From the NCBI GenBank assembly GCA_017856115.1, contig JAFMFM010000001.1:1-44960 (forward strand): a stretch of 44,960 nt of DNA, written 5' to 3'. The stretch is from Actinomycetota bacterium. GTDB taxonomy: Bacteria; Actinomycetota; Acidimicrobiia; Acidimicrobiales; Ilumatobacteraceae. Position 1 is the first letter of the stretch. Every line of letters begins with the position of its first letter. Made by a program: the position numbers and the translations under genes. Of the stretch, positions 36,023 through 44,960 are shown one piece after another. A model generated the notes under the pieces. That model was not told the origin of the DNA. It searched no databases and worked only from the letters and a program-made list of their open reading frames with translations.

Positions 36023-36033
36023 TGAGCGTCGTT

Positions 36034-36119
36034 GCCCGAGTGGCGAAATGGCAGACGCGACGGACTCAAAATCCGTTGCCTGAAAGGGTGTGTGGGTTCG
36101 ACTCCCACCTCGGGCACCA
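36034..36119 (+). tRNA. tRNA-Leu (anticodon CAA)
   Basis: Acceptor arms GCCCGAG and CTCGGGC pair fully. The anticodon arm is ACGGA-CTCAAAA-TCCGT, giving anticodon CAA which reads UUG. The long variable arm and the GTGGG-TTCGACT-CCCAC T arm fit a class II tRNA. CCA is encoded (36117-36119). Confidence 0.96.
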
Positions 36120-36144
36120 TTGCGCTCGTAGGATGACGTACCCC

Positions 36145-36450
36145 ATGAGCGTGCAGTTACCGGCGGGTATCGAACAGCGGTTGGTGCGGCACCGGCTGGC
36201 TCGCTGCGCGGCCACCTTGCGGGAACTGAACGAGGATCTTCGGGTCACCCGTGAACAGGCCGAGGTCCTGGGTGATGAGGCCGCCGATGATGAGTTGCGG
36301 GCGATCGTGTCGGAAACCCCGAGCGCAGTTGCAGACCATCGGGATTCTCAGAAGCACTACGCGGCGATCCGGCGACACTTGGAGCATCTCGAGCGCTCCA
36401 TTGCATTGCTCGAGGCGGAGCAGAACGAACTCCTCGACCGACTCTCCTAG
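36145..36450 (+). CDS. Small coiled-coil protein of unknown function
   Basis: A 101-residue, charged, almost wholly helical protein (MSVQLPAGIEQRLVRHRLAR). Heptad-like leucine patterns at about 15-45 and 75-100 suggest coiled coils, with a shorter linker between. No signal peptide, membrane helix or known motif. ATG 36145 is preferred; ATG 36133 in the same frame is too close to the tRNA for a leader. It lies between tRNA-Leu and the antitermination-type regulator, and its TAG stop forms part of the next -10 box. Confidence 0.7.
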   Translation: MSVQLPAGIEQRLVRHRLARCAATLRELNEDLRVTREQAEVLGDEAADDELRAIVSETPSAVADHRDSQKHYAAIRRHLEHLERSIALLEAEQNELLDRLS

Positions 36451-36453
36451 GGT
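36448..36453 (+). promoter_or_regulatory. -10 box embedding the coiled-coil gene stop codon
   Basis: TAGGGT begins with the upstream TAG stop and is followed by 6 nt (ttgtgc) and GTG 36460. Confidence 0.6.
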
Positions 36454-36459
36454 TTGTGC

Positions 36460-37038
36460 GTGACCACCATCGTCATCGCCGAGGACGAAGCCATCATTCG
36501 TCTCGACCTGCGTGAATTGCTCGAAGAGGAGGGCTACGTGGTGGTCGGTGAGGCCGGCCGCGGAGATCAGGCCGTCGAGCTCGTTCGGCAATTGAAACCC
36601 GATCTCGTGATGTTGGACGTGAAGATGCCGGGAATGGACGGCATCGAAGCGGCGCGTCGAATCACCACCGAAGGTATCTGTGCCGTGTTGATGCTGACGG
36701 CCTTCAGTCAACGTGAAATCGTGGAGCAGGCGCGTGACGCCGGCGCGGTTGCCTACCTGGTGAAGCCGTTCCAGAAGTCGGATCTGGTTCCGGCAATAGA
36801 ACTTGCGATCGCCCGGTATGCCGAAACGCGGGCATTGGTGTCCGAGGTGGCGGAGTTGTCCGAGCGCCTCGAGGTTCGAAAACTCCTGGATCGCGCCAAG
36901 GGGCGTCTCATCGACGACCACGGCATGAAGGAGTCCGAGGCCTTTGCATTCATCCAGAAATCGGCGATGGCAAAACGGACCACGATGCGAGCAGTTGCGG
37001 ACGCGATTCTGAAGGGTGAGATCGTTCCATCTGCATGA
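36460..37038 (+). CDS. pdtaR: ANTAR-domain response regulator (PdtaR-like)
   Basis: A 192-residue regulator from GTG 36460 (VTTIVIAEDEAIIRLDLREL). The receiver has the acidic pocket, phospho-acceptor Asp in MLDVKMPGMDG, switch Thr in LTAF and Lys in VKPF. A helical linker leads to an ANTAR RNA-binding domain (about 130-185), with KLLDRAKGRLIDDHGMKESE. ANTAR proteins bind nascent RNA hairpins to prevent termination. The closest known type is PdtaR, also encoded near polA in mycobacteria; its kinase is not in this window. Confidence 0.92.
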   Translation: MTTIVIAEDEAIIRLDLRELLEEEGYVVVGEAGRGDQAVELVRQLKPDLVMLDVKMPGMDGIEAARRITTEGICAVLMLTAFSQREIVEQARDAGAVAYLVKPFQKSDLVPAIELAIARYAETRALVSEVAELSERLEVRKLLDRAKGRLIDDHGMKESEAFAFIQKSAMAKRTTMRAVADAILKGEIVPSA

Positions 37039-37071
37039 CGCCTCGCCCATGACAACGCCGGTCGACGCGCC

Positions 37072-39807
37072 ATGAAGGTGATGGCCCTCGACGGCAACTC
37101 CCTGGTGTACCGGGCGTTCTTCGCCCTGCCCGACACCATGGCAACGGCGAGCGGCGAGGTGACCAACGCCGTGTTCGGATTTTGCTCCATGTTTGCAATC
37201 CTGGTGAAGGACCACGAACCCGACGCCATCGTCGTGGTGTTCGACCGCAAGGAAAAGACGTTCCGCCACGAAGCGGCTCCCGAGTACAAGGCGCAACGAG
37301 AAAAGCAGCCGGACACGCTCTATCAGCAACTCGAGGTGGTGAAGAACGAACTGCTGCCAGCCGCCGGGGTGACCACGCTGGAGTGCGCAGGGTTCGAGGG
37401 TGACGACATCATCGCGACCATCGCCAACTCCATCGGCGCCGCTGACGAACTGATCATCGTCACGGGCGATCGTGACGCGTACCAGTTGGTGCGCGATCCG
37501 AACGTTCGGGTGTTGTACAACAAGCGCGGCGTTTCCGACTATGCGCTCTACGACGAAGCCGGTATCAAGGAGCGCACCGGTGTGTCACCGGCGCAATATG
37601 CCCAGTACGCGGCCCTTCGAGGGGATCCGAGCGACAACCTGGAGGGTGTCCCCGGGGTTGGTGAGAAGACCGCGGCGAAATTGATGAACCAGTACGGCTC
37701 GCTCGACTCGGTGTTCGACCATGCCGACGAGCAGACGCCGAAGTTGAAGGCATCGCTGAAGGATGCACGGGACCGGGTTCTACGCAACGCCGACCTGATG
37801 CGACTGCGCAGCGACGTGCCGATTGCGATCGATGCAAAGTCCTGGACACCCAAACCGCGCGTCGATGCACTGCGTTCGCTCTTTGCGCGACTGGAGTTCT
37901 CGTCGATGGCCACGCGATGGAAACCGTTGACGACCAGGTTCGGCGGCGACTCGATGTCCGCCGACTCGCTCGGCGGTGGCGCTGACACGTCAAGCGATGA
38001 GGAGGGCGCCAGTGAAGTGGTCGGCGCCGGTGACGTAGCCGTGACGGTGGAGCCCGCAACGCTCGACGACGCGATATCGATGCTCGAGCGGGACGCACCG
38101 CTCGGGCTTGCAGTCGTCTGGACGGGGGATCCCGGGCGCAGTGAGATTCGCGCGCTCGTTGCATGTGCCGATGCCGCCGCGGATGCGACGACGTACACCT
38201 GTCGGTCGATTGGCGGAGACCTCGTGGCAAACGCCCGACTGAAGGCGGCGCTGAGCCGTGCCACCAACGTGGTGATGCATGATGCGCGCAACGCGATGCG
38301 CGCGATGCTGGCCGTCGGAATCGACCTGCAGAATCTTTGCTACGACACCGCCATCGCGGCGTACCTCGCGGATTCGGGAGCCGGTGCGTACGACACCGCC
38401 ACGGTTGCGCAGCGGTGGCTGGCTCGTCGCGTGGCGGGGGATGGCACCACCGCGAACGGACAGTTCGACTTCGATGCTCCGACACAGGATGCAGGCGAAC
38501 ACGCTGCAGCCTGCGATGCGGTGGTCGCGTTGCTCGCCCGCCCCGTGCTCGAACGCGAACTCGACCGCCAAGGTGTCGCAGATTTGTACGTTGCAACCGA
38601 GCTCCCGCTCGTGCGTGTGTTGGCAAAGATGGAACACGCCGGCATTGCCGTGGATGCAGCTGCGTTGAAGGCCCTCGAAACTTCGCTCGGAGAACGAAGC
38701 GGTGCGCTCGTCGCCACGTTGCACACGCTGGCCGGCAAGGAGTTCAACGTGAATTCCACCAAGCAGTTGAAGGAGATCCTGTTCGAGGAGCGCGGACTGA
38801 CGGGTGGAAAGAAGACGAAGGCAACGAAGGGCTACAGCACGGACGCGGCGTCACTCGAGAAGATTCGAGACGAATGGCCGGATTTCATCGACGCATTGAT
38901 GGAGTACCGCGAAGTGGAGAAGCTGCGGGCCACCTACGCGCTCGGCTTGCTCCACAGCATCGGCTCGGACGGCCGAATACATGCCAGTTTCAATCAGACG
39001 GTGGCGCGCACGGGTCGGCTGTCGAGCGACCAGCCGAATCTCCACAACATCCCGATACGTAGCGAGTCGGGCAAGGTCTTCCGCGACGTGTTCGTACCGG
39101 CTGATCGACACGAGTTCTTGGTTGCCGACTACAACCAGATCGAACTTCGCTGCATCGCCCACCTCGCCCAGGATCCGGGGCTGCTCGGGGCATTCAACGA
39201 GGGGCTCGACATCCACCGCGCCACCGCAGCCCAGGTATTCGGTGTGCCGCTCGACGACGTGACGAGCGAGCAGCGGAGCAAGGCGAAGATGGTGTCATAC
39301 GGGCTCGCGTACGGCATGGAGGCCTACGGGCTCAGCCAACGCCTCGGCATCGACGTGGGGGAGGCAAAGGTGATCCTCGATGCATACTTCACGGCGTTTC
39401 CGCGGGTGAAGAAATACATGGACGACGCTGTAGCCCGCGCCACCAAGGATGGATACACCACCACGTTGTTCGGTCGGCGTCGTCGAATCGAGGGAATCCA
39501 CAGCCCGATTCGACAAGTGCAAGCTGCCGCCGCGCGAATGGCCATGAACGCGGGAATCCAGGGTCTCGCCGCCGACATCTTCAAGATCGCCCTCGTGGCG
39601 ATCGACCGCCGACTCGAAAAAGACGGGTTGGCCAGTCGTTTGGTGTTGCAGGTGCACGACGAGGTGATCGTGGAGGTCGCCCCGGGGGAGCACGATCGGG
39701 TGGAAGAGGTCGTATTGAATGCCATGCACGGCGCTGCGACGTTGGACGTGCCGCTGGTCGTGAATGCTGCGTGGGGTGCGAGTTGGGCGGCTGCGAAGGT
39801 AGCCTGA
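37072..39807 (+). CDS. polA: DNA polymerase I
   Basis: A 911-residue enzyme. Residues 1-290 are the 5'-3' exonuclease (FDRKEKTFRHE, GVPGVGEKTAAKL). An acidic/Gly-rich linker follows, then a degenerate 3'-5' exonuclease domain that lacks the DxE metal residues, so no proofreading is expected. Polymerase motif A is DYNQIELRCIAHLAQDPG, motif B KMVSYGLAYGMEAYG, and motif C VLQVHDEVIVEV. Tyr743 sits where E. coli has Phe762, as in mycobacteria. It processes Okazaki fragments and fills repair gaps, working with UvrAB nearby. Confidence 0.96.
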   Translation: MKVMALDGNSLVYRAFFALPDTMATASGEVTNAVFGFCSMFAILVKDHEPDAIVVVFDRKEKTFRHEAAPEYKAQREKQPDTLYQQLEVVKNELLPAAGVTTLECAGFEGDDIIATIANSIGAADELIIVTGDRDAYQLVRDPNVRVLYNKRGVSDYALYDEAGIKERTGVSPAQYAQYAALRGDPSDNLEGVPGVGEKTAAKLMNQYGSLDSVFDHADEQTPKLKASLKDARDRVLRNADLMRLRSDVPIAIDAKSWTPKPRVDALRSLFARLEFSSMATRWKPLTTRFGGDSMSADSLGGGADTSSDEEGASEVVGAGDVAVTVEPATLDDAISMLERDAPLGLAVVWTGDPGRSEIRALVACADAAADATTYTCRSIGGDLVANARLKAALSRATNVVMHDARNAMRAMLAVGIDLQNLCYDTAIAAYLADSGAGAYDTATVAQRWLARRVAGDGTTANGQFDFDAPTQDAGEHAAACDAVVALLARPVLERELDRQGVADLYVATELPLVRVLAKMEHAGIAVDAAALKALETSLGERSGALVATLHTLAGKEFNVNSTKQLKEILFEERGLTGGKKTKATKGYSTDAASLEKIRDEWPDFIDALMEYREVEKLRATYALGLLHSIGSDGRIHASFNQTVARTGRLSSDQPNLHNIPIRSESGKVFRDVFVPADRHEFLVADYNQIELRCIAHLAQDPGLLGAFNEGLDIHRATAAQVFGVPLDDVTSEQRSKAKMVSYGLAYGMEAYGLSQRLGIDVGEAKVILDAYFTAFPRVKKYMDDAVARATKDGYTTTLFGRRRRIEGIHSPIRQVQAAAARMAMNAGIQGLAADIFKIALVAIDRRLEKDGLASRLVLQVHDEVIVEVAPGEHDRVEEVVLNAMHGAATLDVPLVVNAAWGASWAAAKVA

Positions 39808-39812
39808 CCTTT

Positions 39813-39826
39813 CCGCCGTGAGGCGG
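39813..39826 (+). other. Small hairpin between polA and rpsA
   Basis: CCGCC-gtga-GGCGG forms a 5-bp GC stem with a 4-nt loop just after the polA stop. No T-run follows; it may mark the end of polA mRNA or lie in the rpsA leader. Confidence 0.3.
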
Positions 39827-39868
39827 TGAACGTCCCATTCCTACTCTTCCATCCACCGAAAGTTACCT

Positions 39869-41137
39869 GTGACCGATACAACGCTCAGCCCAGCCGCTTC
39901 AATGGGCACCTTCGACCAAAGCGGAAACTACATCCCTCGCAAGATCACCGAACGCGATGCGTCGTTCGCCGATGAGATCAACAACACCTTCGTGGAAATC
40001 AAGGAAGGCAAGCTCGTGACCGGAACCGTCGTGCGCATCGCGCGCGAGGAAGTGTTGCTGGAGATCGGCTACAAGACCGAGGGTGTCATCCTGGCGCGCG
40101 AACTCGCGATACGACAGGACGTCGATCCGCACACCGTGGTGAAGCTCGGAGAGAAAATCGAGGCCTTGGTGCTCACGTTGGAGGACAAGGAAGGTCGCTT
40201 GCTGCTTTCCAAGAAGCGCGCACAGTACGAGCGTGCATGGGGTGACGTGGAACGCATCAAGAACGAGGACGGCACCGTCGAGGGTCATGTCATCGAGGAA
40301 GTGAAGGGTGGCCTCATCGTCGACATCGGTCTGCGCGGCTTCCTTCCGGCCTCGCTGGTGGAATTGCGTCGCGTCAAGGACCTGGCGCCGTACGTGGGTC
40401 AGAAGATCCAAGCCAAGATCCTGGAACTCGACCGCCAGCGAAACAACGTCGTGTTGTCGCGTCGTGCGGTGCTCGAGGCGACCCAGCGTGAAAGCCGCGA
40501 CGGCTTCCTGGTGAACTTGAAGGTCGGCGAGACCCGCAAGGGTCGGGTGTCATCAATCGTGGCGTTCGGCGTGTTCGTCGATCTCGGTGGCATGGACGGC
40601 CTCATCCACGTGTCGGAGCTTTCCTGGAAGCACGTGGACAACCCGAACGACATCGTCAAGATTGGCGACGAGGTCGAGGTGAAGGTGTTGGAAATCGACG
40701 GCGATCGCGAGCGCATCAGCCTGTCGCTCAAGGCGACGCAGCAAGATCCGTGGCAGGCGTTCGCCCAGGGACACGCCGTGAATCAGTTGGTGTACGGACG
40801 CGTCACCAAGATCGTTCCGTTCGGCGCCTTCGTCCAGGTTGGCGACGGTATCGAAGGTTTGGTGCACATCTCCGAGATGTCGTCGCACCACGTCGAGGCT
40901 CCCGAGCAGGTGGTCACCCCCGGTGAAGAACTGTGGGTCAAGATCATCGATCTCGACCTGGCTCGTCGTCGCATCAGTCTGAGCATCAAGCAGGCTGCCG
41001 AAGGTGGAGAATTGGCCCCCGAATATCGCGACCAGTTCAAGGCCGACGAACAGGGCAACTGGGTCGGCACCGACGACGCCACCCGCGAGGCTGCCTGGGG
41101 TGACATGTTCCAGGCCGAGGGCCAACCGAACACGTAA
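39869..41137 (+). CDS. rpsA: Small ribosomal subunit protein S1
   Basis: A 422-residue protein with four S1 OB-fold repeats, at about 33-105, 118-185, 204-272 and 290-360 (the third has GVFVDLGGMDGLIHVSELSW, the fourth GAFVQVGDGIEGLVHISEMS). It binds mRNA leaders on the 30S subunit. The four-repeat form is normal for actinobacteria and shorter than the six-repeat E. coli protein. Start is GTG 39869. Confidence 0.95.
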   Translation: MTDTTLSPAASMGTFDQSGNYIPRKITERDASFADEINNTFVEIKEGKLVTGTVVRIAREEVLLEIGYKTEGVILARELAIRQDVDPHTVVKLGEKIEALVLTLEDKEGRLLLSKKRAQYERAWGDVERIKNEDGTVEGHVIEEVKGGLIVDIGLRGFLPASLVELRRVKDLAPYVGQKIQAKILELDRQRNNVVLSRRAVLEATQRESRDGFLVNLKVGETRKGRVSSIVAFGVFVDLGGMDGLIHVSELSWKHVDNPNDIVKIGDEVEVKVLEIDGDRERISLSLKATQQDPWQAFAQGHAVNQLVYGRVTKIVPFGAFVQVGDGIEGLVHISEMSSHHVEAPEQVVTPGEELWVKIIDLDLARRRISLSIKQAAEGGELAPEYRDQFKADEQGNWVGTDDATREAAWGDMFQAEGQPNT

Positions 41138-41161
41138 TTTGGTGCCCGGAATGGTGACGAG

Positions 41162-41800
41162 ATGATCCTCGTCGGGCTCACGGGCGGCATTGGTTCCGGG
41201 AAGTCGGTCGTGTCGGCGCAGCTGGCCGCCCACGGCGCCGTCATCATCGACGCGGACGTGATCGTGCGCGATCTACAACTGCCGGGTCAGCAGGTGTTCG
41301 CAGACATCGTGGCCCGCTTCGGTGACGTGGTGGTTGCGCCGAGTGGTCATCTCGACAGGGCCGCTCTTGCGGCAGTGGTGTTCGCGGATGCCCGAGCGTT
41401 GGCCGACTTGAACGCAATCGTGCATCCGGCGGTCGGTCGGGAGATGATGCGACGAATCGAGGCGCTGCGCAAGACCAAGAAGGTGGTCGTGCTGGACGTG
41501 CCGTTGTTGGTGGAGAATCCGCGGACCGGGTTGTGTGGCACGCTCGTGGTGGATCTGGATCCGGACATCGCCGTCGAGCGCCTGGTGGCCCAACGCGGCT
41601 TCACGGCCGACGAGGCTCGAGCCAGGATCGCTCGTCAGGCAACGCGCAGTGTCCGACGGTCGGTGGCCGACTGGATCATCGACAATTCTGGTTCGCGTCT
41701 GGATTTGGCTCGTCAGGTTTCGATGGCGTGGCGGTGGATGTGCTCCCTGCCACCTGCTGGCGCAGATGCCGGTCGGGTGAAGGGCACGGCGGACTCGTAG
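41162..41800 (+). CDS. coaE: Dephospho-CoA kinase
   Basis: A 212-residue P-loop kinase. The nucleotide loop GGIGSGKS is at residues 8-15, and IIDADVIVRDL is the substrate Asp region. A lid segment has RLVAQRGFTADEARARI, with VADWIIDNSGS near the end. It phosphorylates dephospho-CoA in the last step of CoA synthesis. Its TAG stop begins the -10 box of uvrB. Confidence 0.94.
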   Translation: MILVGLTGGIGSGKSVVSAQLAAHGAVIIDADVIVRDLQLPGQQVFADIVARFGDVVVAPSGHLDRAALAAVVFADARALADLNAIVHPAVGREMMRRIEALRKTKKVVVLDVPLLVENPRTGLCGTLVVDLDPDIAVERLVAQRGFTADEARARIARQATRSVRRSVADWIIDNSGSRLDLARQVSMAWRWMCSLPPAGADAGRVKGTADS

Positions 41801-41803
41801 GCT
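41798..41803 (+). promoter_or_regulatory. -10 box of uvrB embedding the coaE stop codon
   Basis: TAGGCT starts with the coaE TAG stop; a 6-nt spacer (cgccgc) leads to GTG 41810. Confidence 0.6.
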
Positions 41804-41809
41804 CGCCGC

Positions 41810-43855
41810 GTGGTCGATACGCGCGCCAAACATCAATTCCAGATGGTTTCGGAATACCAGCCTGCGGGTGATCAGCCGTACGCCATCGCCAAGTTGGCCG
41901 AGGGTGTCGAGCGCGGGGATCGATTCCAAACTCTGCTCGGAATCACCGGCTCGGGCAAGTCGGCCACCATCGCCTGGACCATCGAGCGAGTGCAGCGACC
42001 GACGTTGATCCTCGCGCCGAACAAGAGCCTTGCCGCACAACTCGCCCAGGAGATGCGTGAGTTCTTCCCGAACAATCGCGTCGAGTACTTCGTGAGCTAC
42101 TACGACTACTACCAACCGGAGGCGTACATACCGTCGAGCGACACCTTCATCGAGAAGGATTCGTCCATCAACGACGAAATCGATCGACTGCGACACTCCG
42201 CGACGGCAGCGTTGCTCACTCGACGTGACGTGATCGTGGTGGCGTCCGTGAGTTGCATCTACGGCATGGGGGACCCGGACGAGTACAAGGGCCATCTCCT
42301 CGAACTGCACCAAGGCGTCGACTACGACCAGCAGAGCATCCTGCGACGCCTCGTCGACCTGCAGTACGAACGCAACGACACCGCATTGGGACGTGGCAAC
42401 TTCCGTGTGCGGGGCGACACCATCGAACTGCATCCTGCGTACGAAGAGAGCGTGACGCGAATAGAGATGTTCGGTGACACCGTCGATCGCATCAGTGTCG
42501 TCGACCCGGTCACCGGAGAGACACTCTCGACTCCAACCGAGACGGTGGTATTCCCCGCCACGCACTATGTCGCGGGGGAGGATCGGATGCGCATGGCCAT
42601 CGGGAGGATCGAATCCGAGTTGGCGGATCGCCTCACCTGGTTCAACGAACGTGGGAAGTTGTTGGAGGCCCAGCGTCTTGGTATGCGGACCCGCTACGAC
42701 ATCGAGATGATGCAGGAAATGGGGTACTGCAATGGCATCGAGAACTACTCGATGCACATCGATGGTCGGTCACCCGGCGACCCGCCATTCACGCTGCTCG
42801 ATTATTTCCCCGACGATTTCCTCCTCGTGGTGGACGAAAGCCATGTGGCGGTTCCGCAACTGTACGGACAGTTCGCGGGTGATCGAGCGCGCAAGAACAC
42901 GTTGGTCGAACACGGGTTCCGTCTACCCAGCGCGTGCGAGAATCGACCTCTGCAATTCGAGGAAGCGCTCGAGCGGGTGAACCAATGCATCTTCATGTCG
43001 GCCACTCCCGCCAAGTTCGAAAGGGCCAATTCGGTGCAGATCGTCGAACAGGTGGTTCGTCCGACGGGTCTGATCGATCCCGAGGTCATCGTCAAACCCA
43101 CCAAGGGACAAATCGACGACATCATCGTGAACGTTGCACAGCGGGTGGAGAAGGGTGACCGTGTCCTCGTCACCACGTTGACCAAGAAGATGGCCGAGGA
43201 CCTCACGGAGTACCTTCTCGAACAGGGTCTGCGTGTGCGGTACCTCCACTCCAACATCGACACCATCGAGCGGATCGAGATCCTTCGCGCGCTGCGACTC
43301 GGAGAGTTCGACGTGTTGGTGGGTATCAACCTGCTGCGGGAGGGCCTGGACCTTCCGGAGGTTTCACTAGTGGCGATCCTCGATGCCGACAAAGAAGGGT
43401 TCCTGCGCAGCGAGACCTCCCTCATCCAGACCATCGGGCGAGCCGCGCGAAACGTGGACGGTCAGGTGATCATGTACGCCGACAACCGCACGGCTGCGAT
43501 GGAGTCGGCGATCTCGCTGACGAACGCCCGTCGCGAGAAGCAGCGTGCTTACAACGCCGAACACGGCATCGAGCCCAAGACCATCCGCAAGGCGGTGGGT
43601 GACATCCTCTCCATTTTGCGACCCGATGACACCGCCGCGTACCCGGGCAAGGGGCGACGCGCATCTCGCGAGCGTGACAAGGTCATCCGCGATTTACGGT
43701 CCCTCGGTTCAAGCGAATTGGAGCGCCTCATCCAGACCCTGGAGGAGGAGATGCACCAAGCGGCCGCCGACTTGCATTTCGAGCAAGCAGCACGACTGCG
43801 GGACGAGGTGCGCGAACTGCGCCGCGAGCTTCGCGACGTCGGACCGAAGAAATAG
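41810..43855 (+). CDS. uvrB: Excinuclease ABC subunit B
   Basis: A 681-residue nucleotide excision repair helicase-like protein. Walker A GITGSGKS is at 44-51. The DNA-binding beta hairpin region reads [19 protein letters not shown], the Walker B is VVDESHV, and motif VI lies in [15 protein letters not shown]-terminal UVR domain (about 635-670) binds UvrC. Start GTG 41810 is set by the leaderless box. Confidence 0.97.
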   Translation: MVDTRAKHQFQMVSEYQPAGDQPYAIAKLAEGVERGDRFQTLLGITGSGKSATIAWTIERVQRPTLILAPNKSLAAQLAQEMREFFPNNRVEYFVSYYDYYQPEAYIPSSDTFIEKDSSINDEIDRLRHSATAALLTRRDVIVVASVSCIYGMGDPDEYKGHLLELHQGVDYDQQSILRRLVDLQYERNDTALGRGNFRVRGDTIELHPAYEESVTRIEMFGDTVDRISVVDPVTGETLSTPTETVVFPATHYVAGEDRMRMAIGRIESELADRLTWFNERGKLLEAQRLGMRTRYDIEMMQEMGYCNGIENYSMHIDGRSPGDPPFTLLDYFPDDFLLVVDESHVAVPQLYGQFAGDRARKNTLVEHGFRLPSACENRPLQFEEALERVNQCIFMSATPAKFERANSVQIVEQVVRPTGLIDPEVIVKPTKGQIDDIIVNVAQRVEKGDRVLVTTLTKKMAEDLTEYLLEQGLRVRYLHSNIDTIERIEILRALRLGEFDVLVGINLLREGLDLPEVSLVAILDADKEGFLRSETSLIQTIGRAARNVDGQVIMYADNRTAAMESAISLTNARREKQRAYNAEHGIEPKTIRKAVGDILSILRPDDTAAYPGKGRRASRERDKVIRDLRSLGSSELERLIQTLEEEMHQAAADLHFEQAARLRDEVRELRRELRDVGPKK

Positions 43856-43858
43856 TCT
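43853..43858 (+). promoter_or_regulatory. -10 box of uvrA embedding the uvrB stop codon
   Basis: TAGTCT starts with the uvrB TAG stop; a 6-nt spacer (gtcgcc) leads to GTG 43865. Confidence 0.6.
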
Positions 43859-43864
43859 GTCGCC

Positions 43865-44960
43865 GTGCCCGATCGCATCGTCATCCGCGGTGCTCGCGAG
43901 CACAACCTGAAGAACATCAACGTCGAGCTGCCACGCGATCGACTCATCGTGCTGACCGGACTGTCTGGTAGTGGCAAGAGCAGCCTTGCGTTCGACACCA
44001 TCTACGCAGAGGGTCAGCGCCGTTACGTGGAGAGTCTGAGTGCGTACGCCCGACAGTTCCTCGGGCAGATGGACAAACCAGACGTCGACGTGATCGAAGG
44101 GCTGTCCCCGGCAATCTCCATCGATCAGAAATCGGCTTCGCGAAACCCGCGGTCCACGGTGGGAACCATCACCGAGGTGTACGACTACCTACGGTTGCTG
44201 TACGCGCGAATCGGCATCCAACATTGCGTGCACGACGGGCAACGACTCACCAAGCAAACGCCCGAACAGATCGTCGACCAGGTGATGGAGTTGAAGGACG
44301 GCACCAGATTCCAGGTGCTTGCCCCGGTAGTGCGCGGAAGGAAGGGGGAGTACGACTCCCTACTCACGGACTTTCTGGCACAGGGGTTCACCCGCGCCAG
44401 GGTCGACGGTTCCGTGGTCGACATTGCGGAGTTCCAGAAGTCGGGTACCAAGTTGGCACGCTACGAACAGCACACCATCGACATCGTCGTCGACAGACTC
44501 GTCCGCAAGGCAGGACTGGGTCGTCGGCTGACCGACAGCATGGAGACCGCGCTGCGATTGGCCAACGGTGTGGCGACGGTGGAGGTGATGGGCAAGGGGG
44601 ACGAGGTGAGTGACGTCATGAACTTCAGTCAGCAACTCGTGTGCCCGAAGTGCAGCACCTCGTACGACGAGCTCGCACCGCGGAACTTCTCGTTCAACAC
44701 CCCGTACGGTGCGTGCGACAAGTGCCTGGGACTCGGTACGACGTACGAGGTGGACGCCGACCTGGTGGTGCCCGATCCGGACCTGAGCATCTCCGAAGGT
44801 GCCATCGCTCCGTGGCGGAGCGCCCACACCATGTACTTCACCCGGATGCTCGAGTCGGTGGCCAGGGAGGAAGGGATCGACATCAAGCGGCCGTGGCACA
44901 AGCTGACGGCGAAGCAACACAAGATCATCATGCACGGACTCGGGGACAACGTGCTGGTGA
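43865..44960 (+). CDS. uvrA: Excinuclease ABC subunit A, 5' part
   Basis: The first 365 codons of UvrA; the gene continues past the window end with no stop. Starts at GTG 43865 ([20 protein letters not shown]). Walker A is GLSGSGKSS near 33-41, followed by [16 protein letters not shown]. The first zinc module has VCPKCSTSY and later [10 protein letters not shown]. The small CxxC module that often follows RIGIQHC is degenerate (CVHDG), similar to E. coli. It loads UvrB on damaged DNA. Confidence 0.96.
   Translation, partial: MPDRIVIRGAREHNLKNINVELPRDRLIVLTGLSGSGKSSLAFDTIYAEGQRRYVESLSAYARQFLGQMDKPDVDVIEGLSPAISIDQKSASRNPRSTVGTITEVYDYLRLLYARIGIQHCVHDGQRLTKQTPEQIVDQVMELKDGTRFQVLAPVVRGRKGEYDSLLTDFLAQGFTRARVDGSVVDIAEFQKSGTKLARYEQHTIDIVVDRLVRKAGLGRRLTDSMETALRLANGVATVEVMGKGDEVSDVMNFSQQLVCPKCSTSYDELAPRNFSFNTPYGACDKCLGLGTTYEVDADLVVPDPDLSISEGAIAPWRSAHTMYFTRMLESVAREEGIDIKRPWHKLTAKQHKIIMHGLGDNVLV

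Noticed and set aside
36022-36144. In-frame N-terminal extension of the coiled-coil gene through the tRNA
   Set aside because: The region is a complete tRNA-Leu; translation through it is not plausible.

Overview
This is a compact, GC-rich, almost fully coding bacterial chromosome segment. No intergenic stretch exceeds about 211 nt, so there is no gene-free gap over 300 nt. Several traits point to an actinobacterium: frequent GTG starts, an F420-type luciferase-like oxidoreductase, an MtrA-like regulator with a sensor kinase and GerMN lipoprotein, an ANTAR regulator just upstream of polA, Pol I with Tyr in the O-helix and no proofreading residues, a menaquinone pathway, and a tRNA with encoded CCA. 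The gene arrangement suggests the Acidimicrobiia (for example Ilumatobacter-like) rather than classical mycobacteria or streptomycetes. That class-level placement is inference. No insertion sequences, phage genes or CRISPR arrays were seen; this is core chromosome.

Layout. 1-2308: a membrane GGDEF-EAL protein (-). 2426-5911: overlapping operon of an acyltransferase-like unknown, phoH, ybeY and a CNNM/CBS protein (+). 5946-6695: an SDR. 6650-15063: menaquinone cluster on alternating strands (MFS exporter, menE, menA, menH, FrnE/DsbA-like, menD, menF, menG). 15126-17780: acyl-CoA dehydrogenase, F420-type oxidoreductase, MaoC hydratase. 17784-19077: small membrane protein and era. 19080-22022: GerMN lipoprotein and histidine kinase (-) divergent from an MtrA-like regulator (+). 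22053-23936: dinG-like helicase. 23950-26000: uppS (-) divergent from a degenerate uppS-like gene coupled to recO (+). 26042-27349: glyS. 27355-30735: trpC, trpF, trpB, trpA. 30745-31625: bcp and fabZ. 31685-35947: fabD-fabH-fabG-acpP-fabF operon (-). 36034-36119: tRNA-Leu(CAA). 36145-44960: coiled-coil unknown, PdtaR-like regulator, polA, rpsA, coaE, uvrB, and uvrA running off the end.

Most striking observation: the two cis-prenyltransferase-family genes around 24.65 kb have complementary sets of active-site residues. The canonical-looking UppS keeps the catalytic Asp and the diphosphate-binding Arg/Ser, but lacks the conserved Glu and the C-terminal RxG motif. The divergent 191-residue neighbour has lost the catalytic residues but keeps exactly that Glu and RxG. 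This is the division of labour known from the eukaryotic DHDDS/NgBR (Rer2/Nus1) heteromer, so the window may encode a bacterial two-subunit polyprenyl diphosphate synthase.

A second pattern is a TAnnnT box 6-7 nt upstream of many start codons, as expected of leaderless transcripts. At four junctions (trpA/bcp, unknown/pdtaR-like, coaE/uvrB, uvrB/uvrA) the TAG stop of the upstream gene is itself the first half of that box, and every one of these gaps is exactly 9 nt. Other points are a FabD with a C-terminal lipoyl/biotinyl-like domain lacking the modifiable lysine, and a series of convergent gene pairs whose coding ends abut or overlap.
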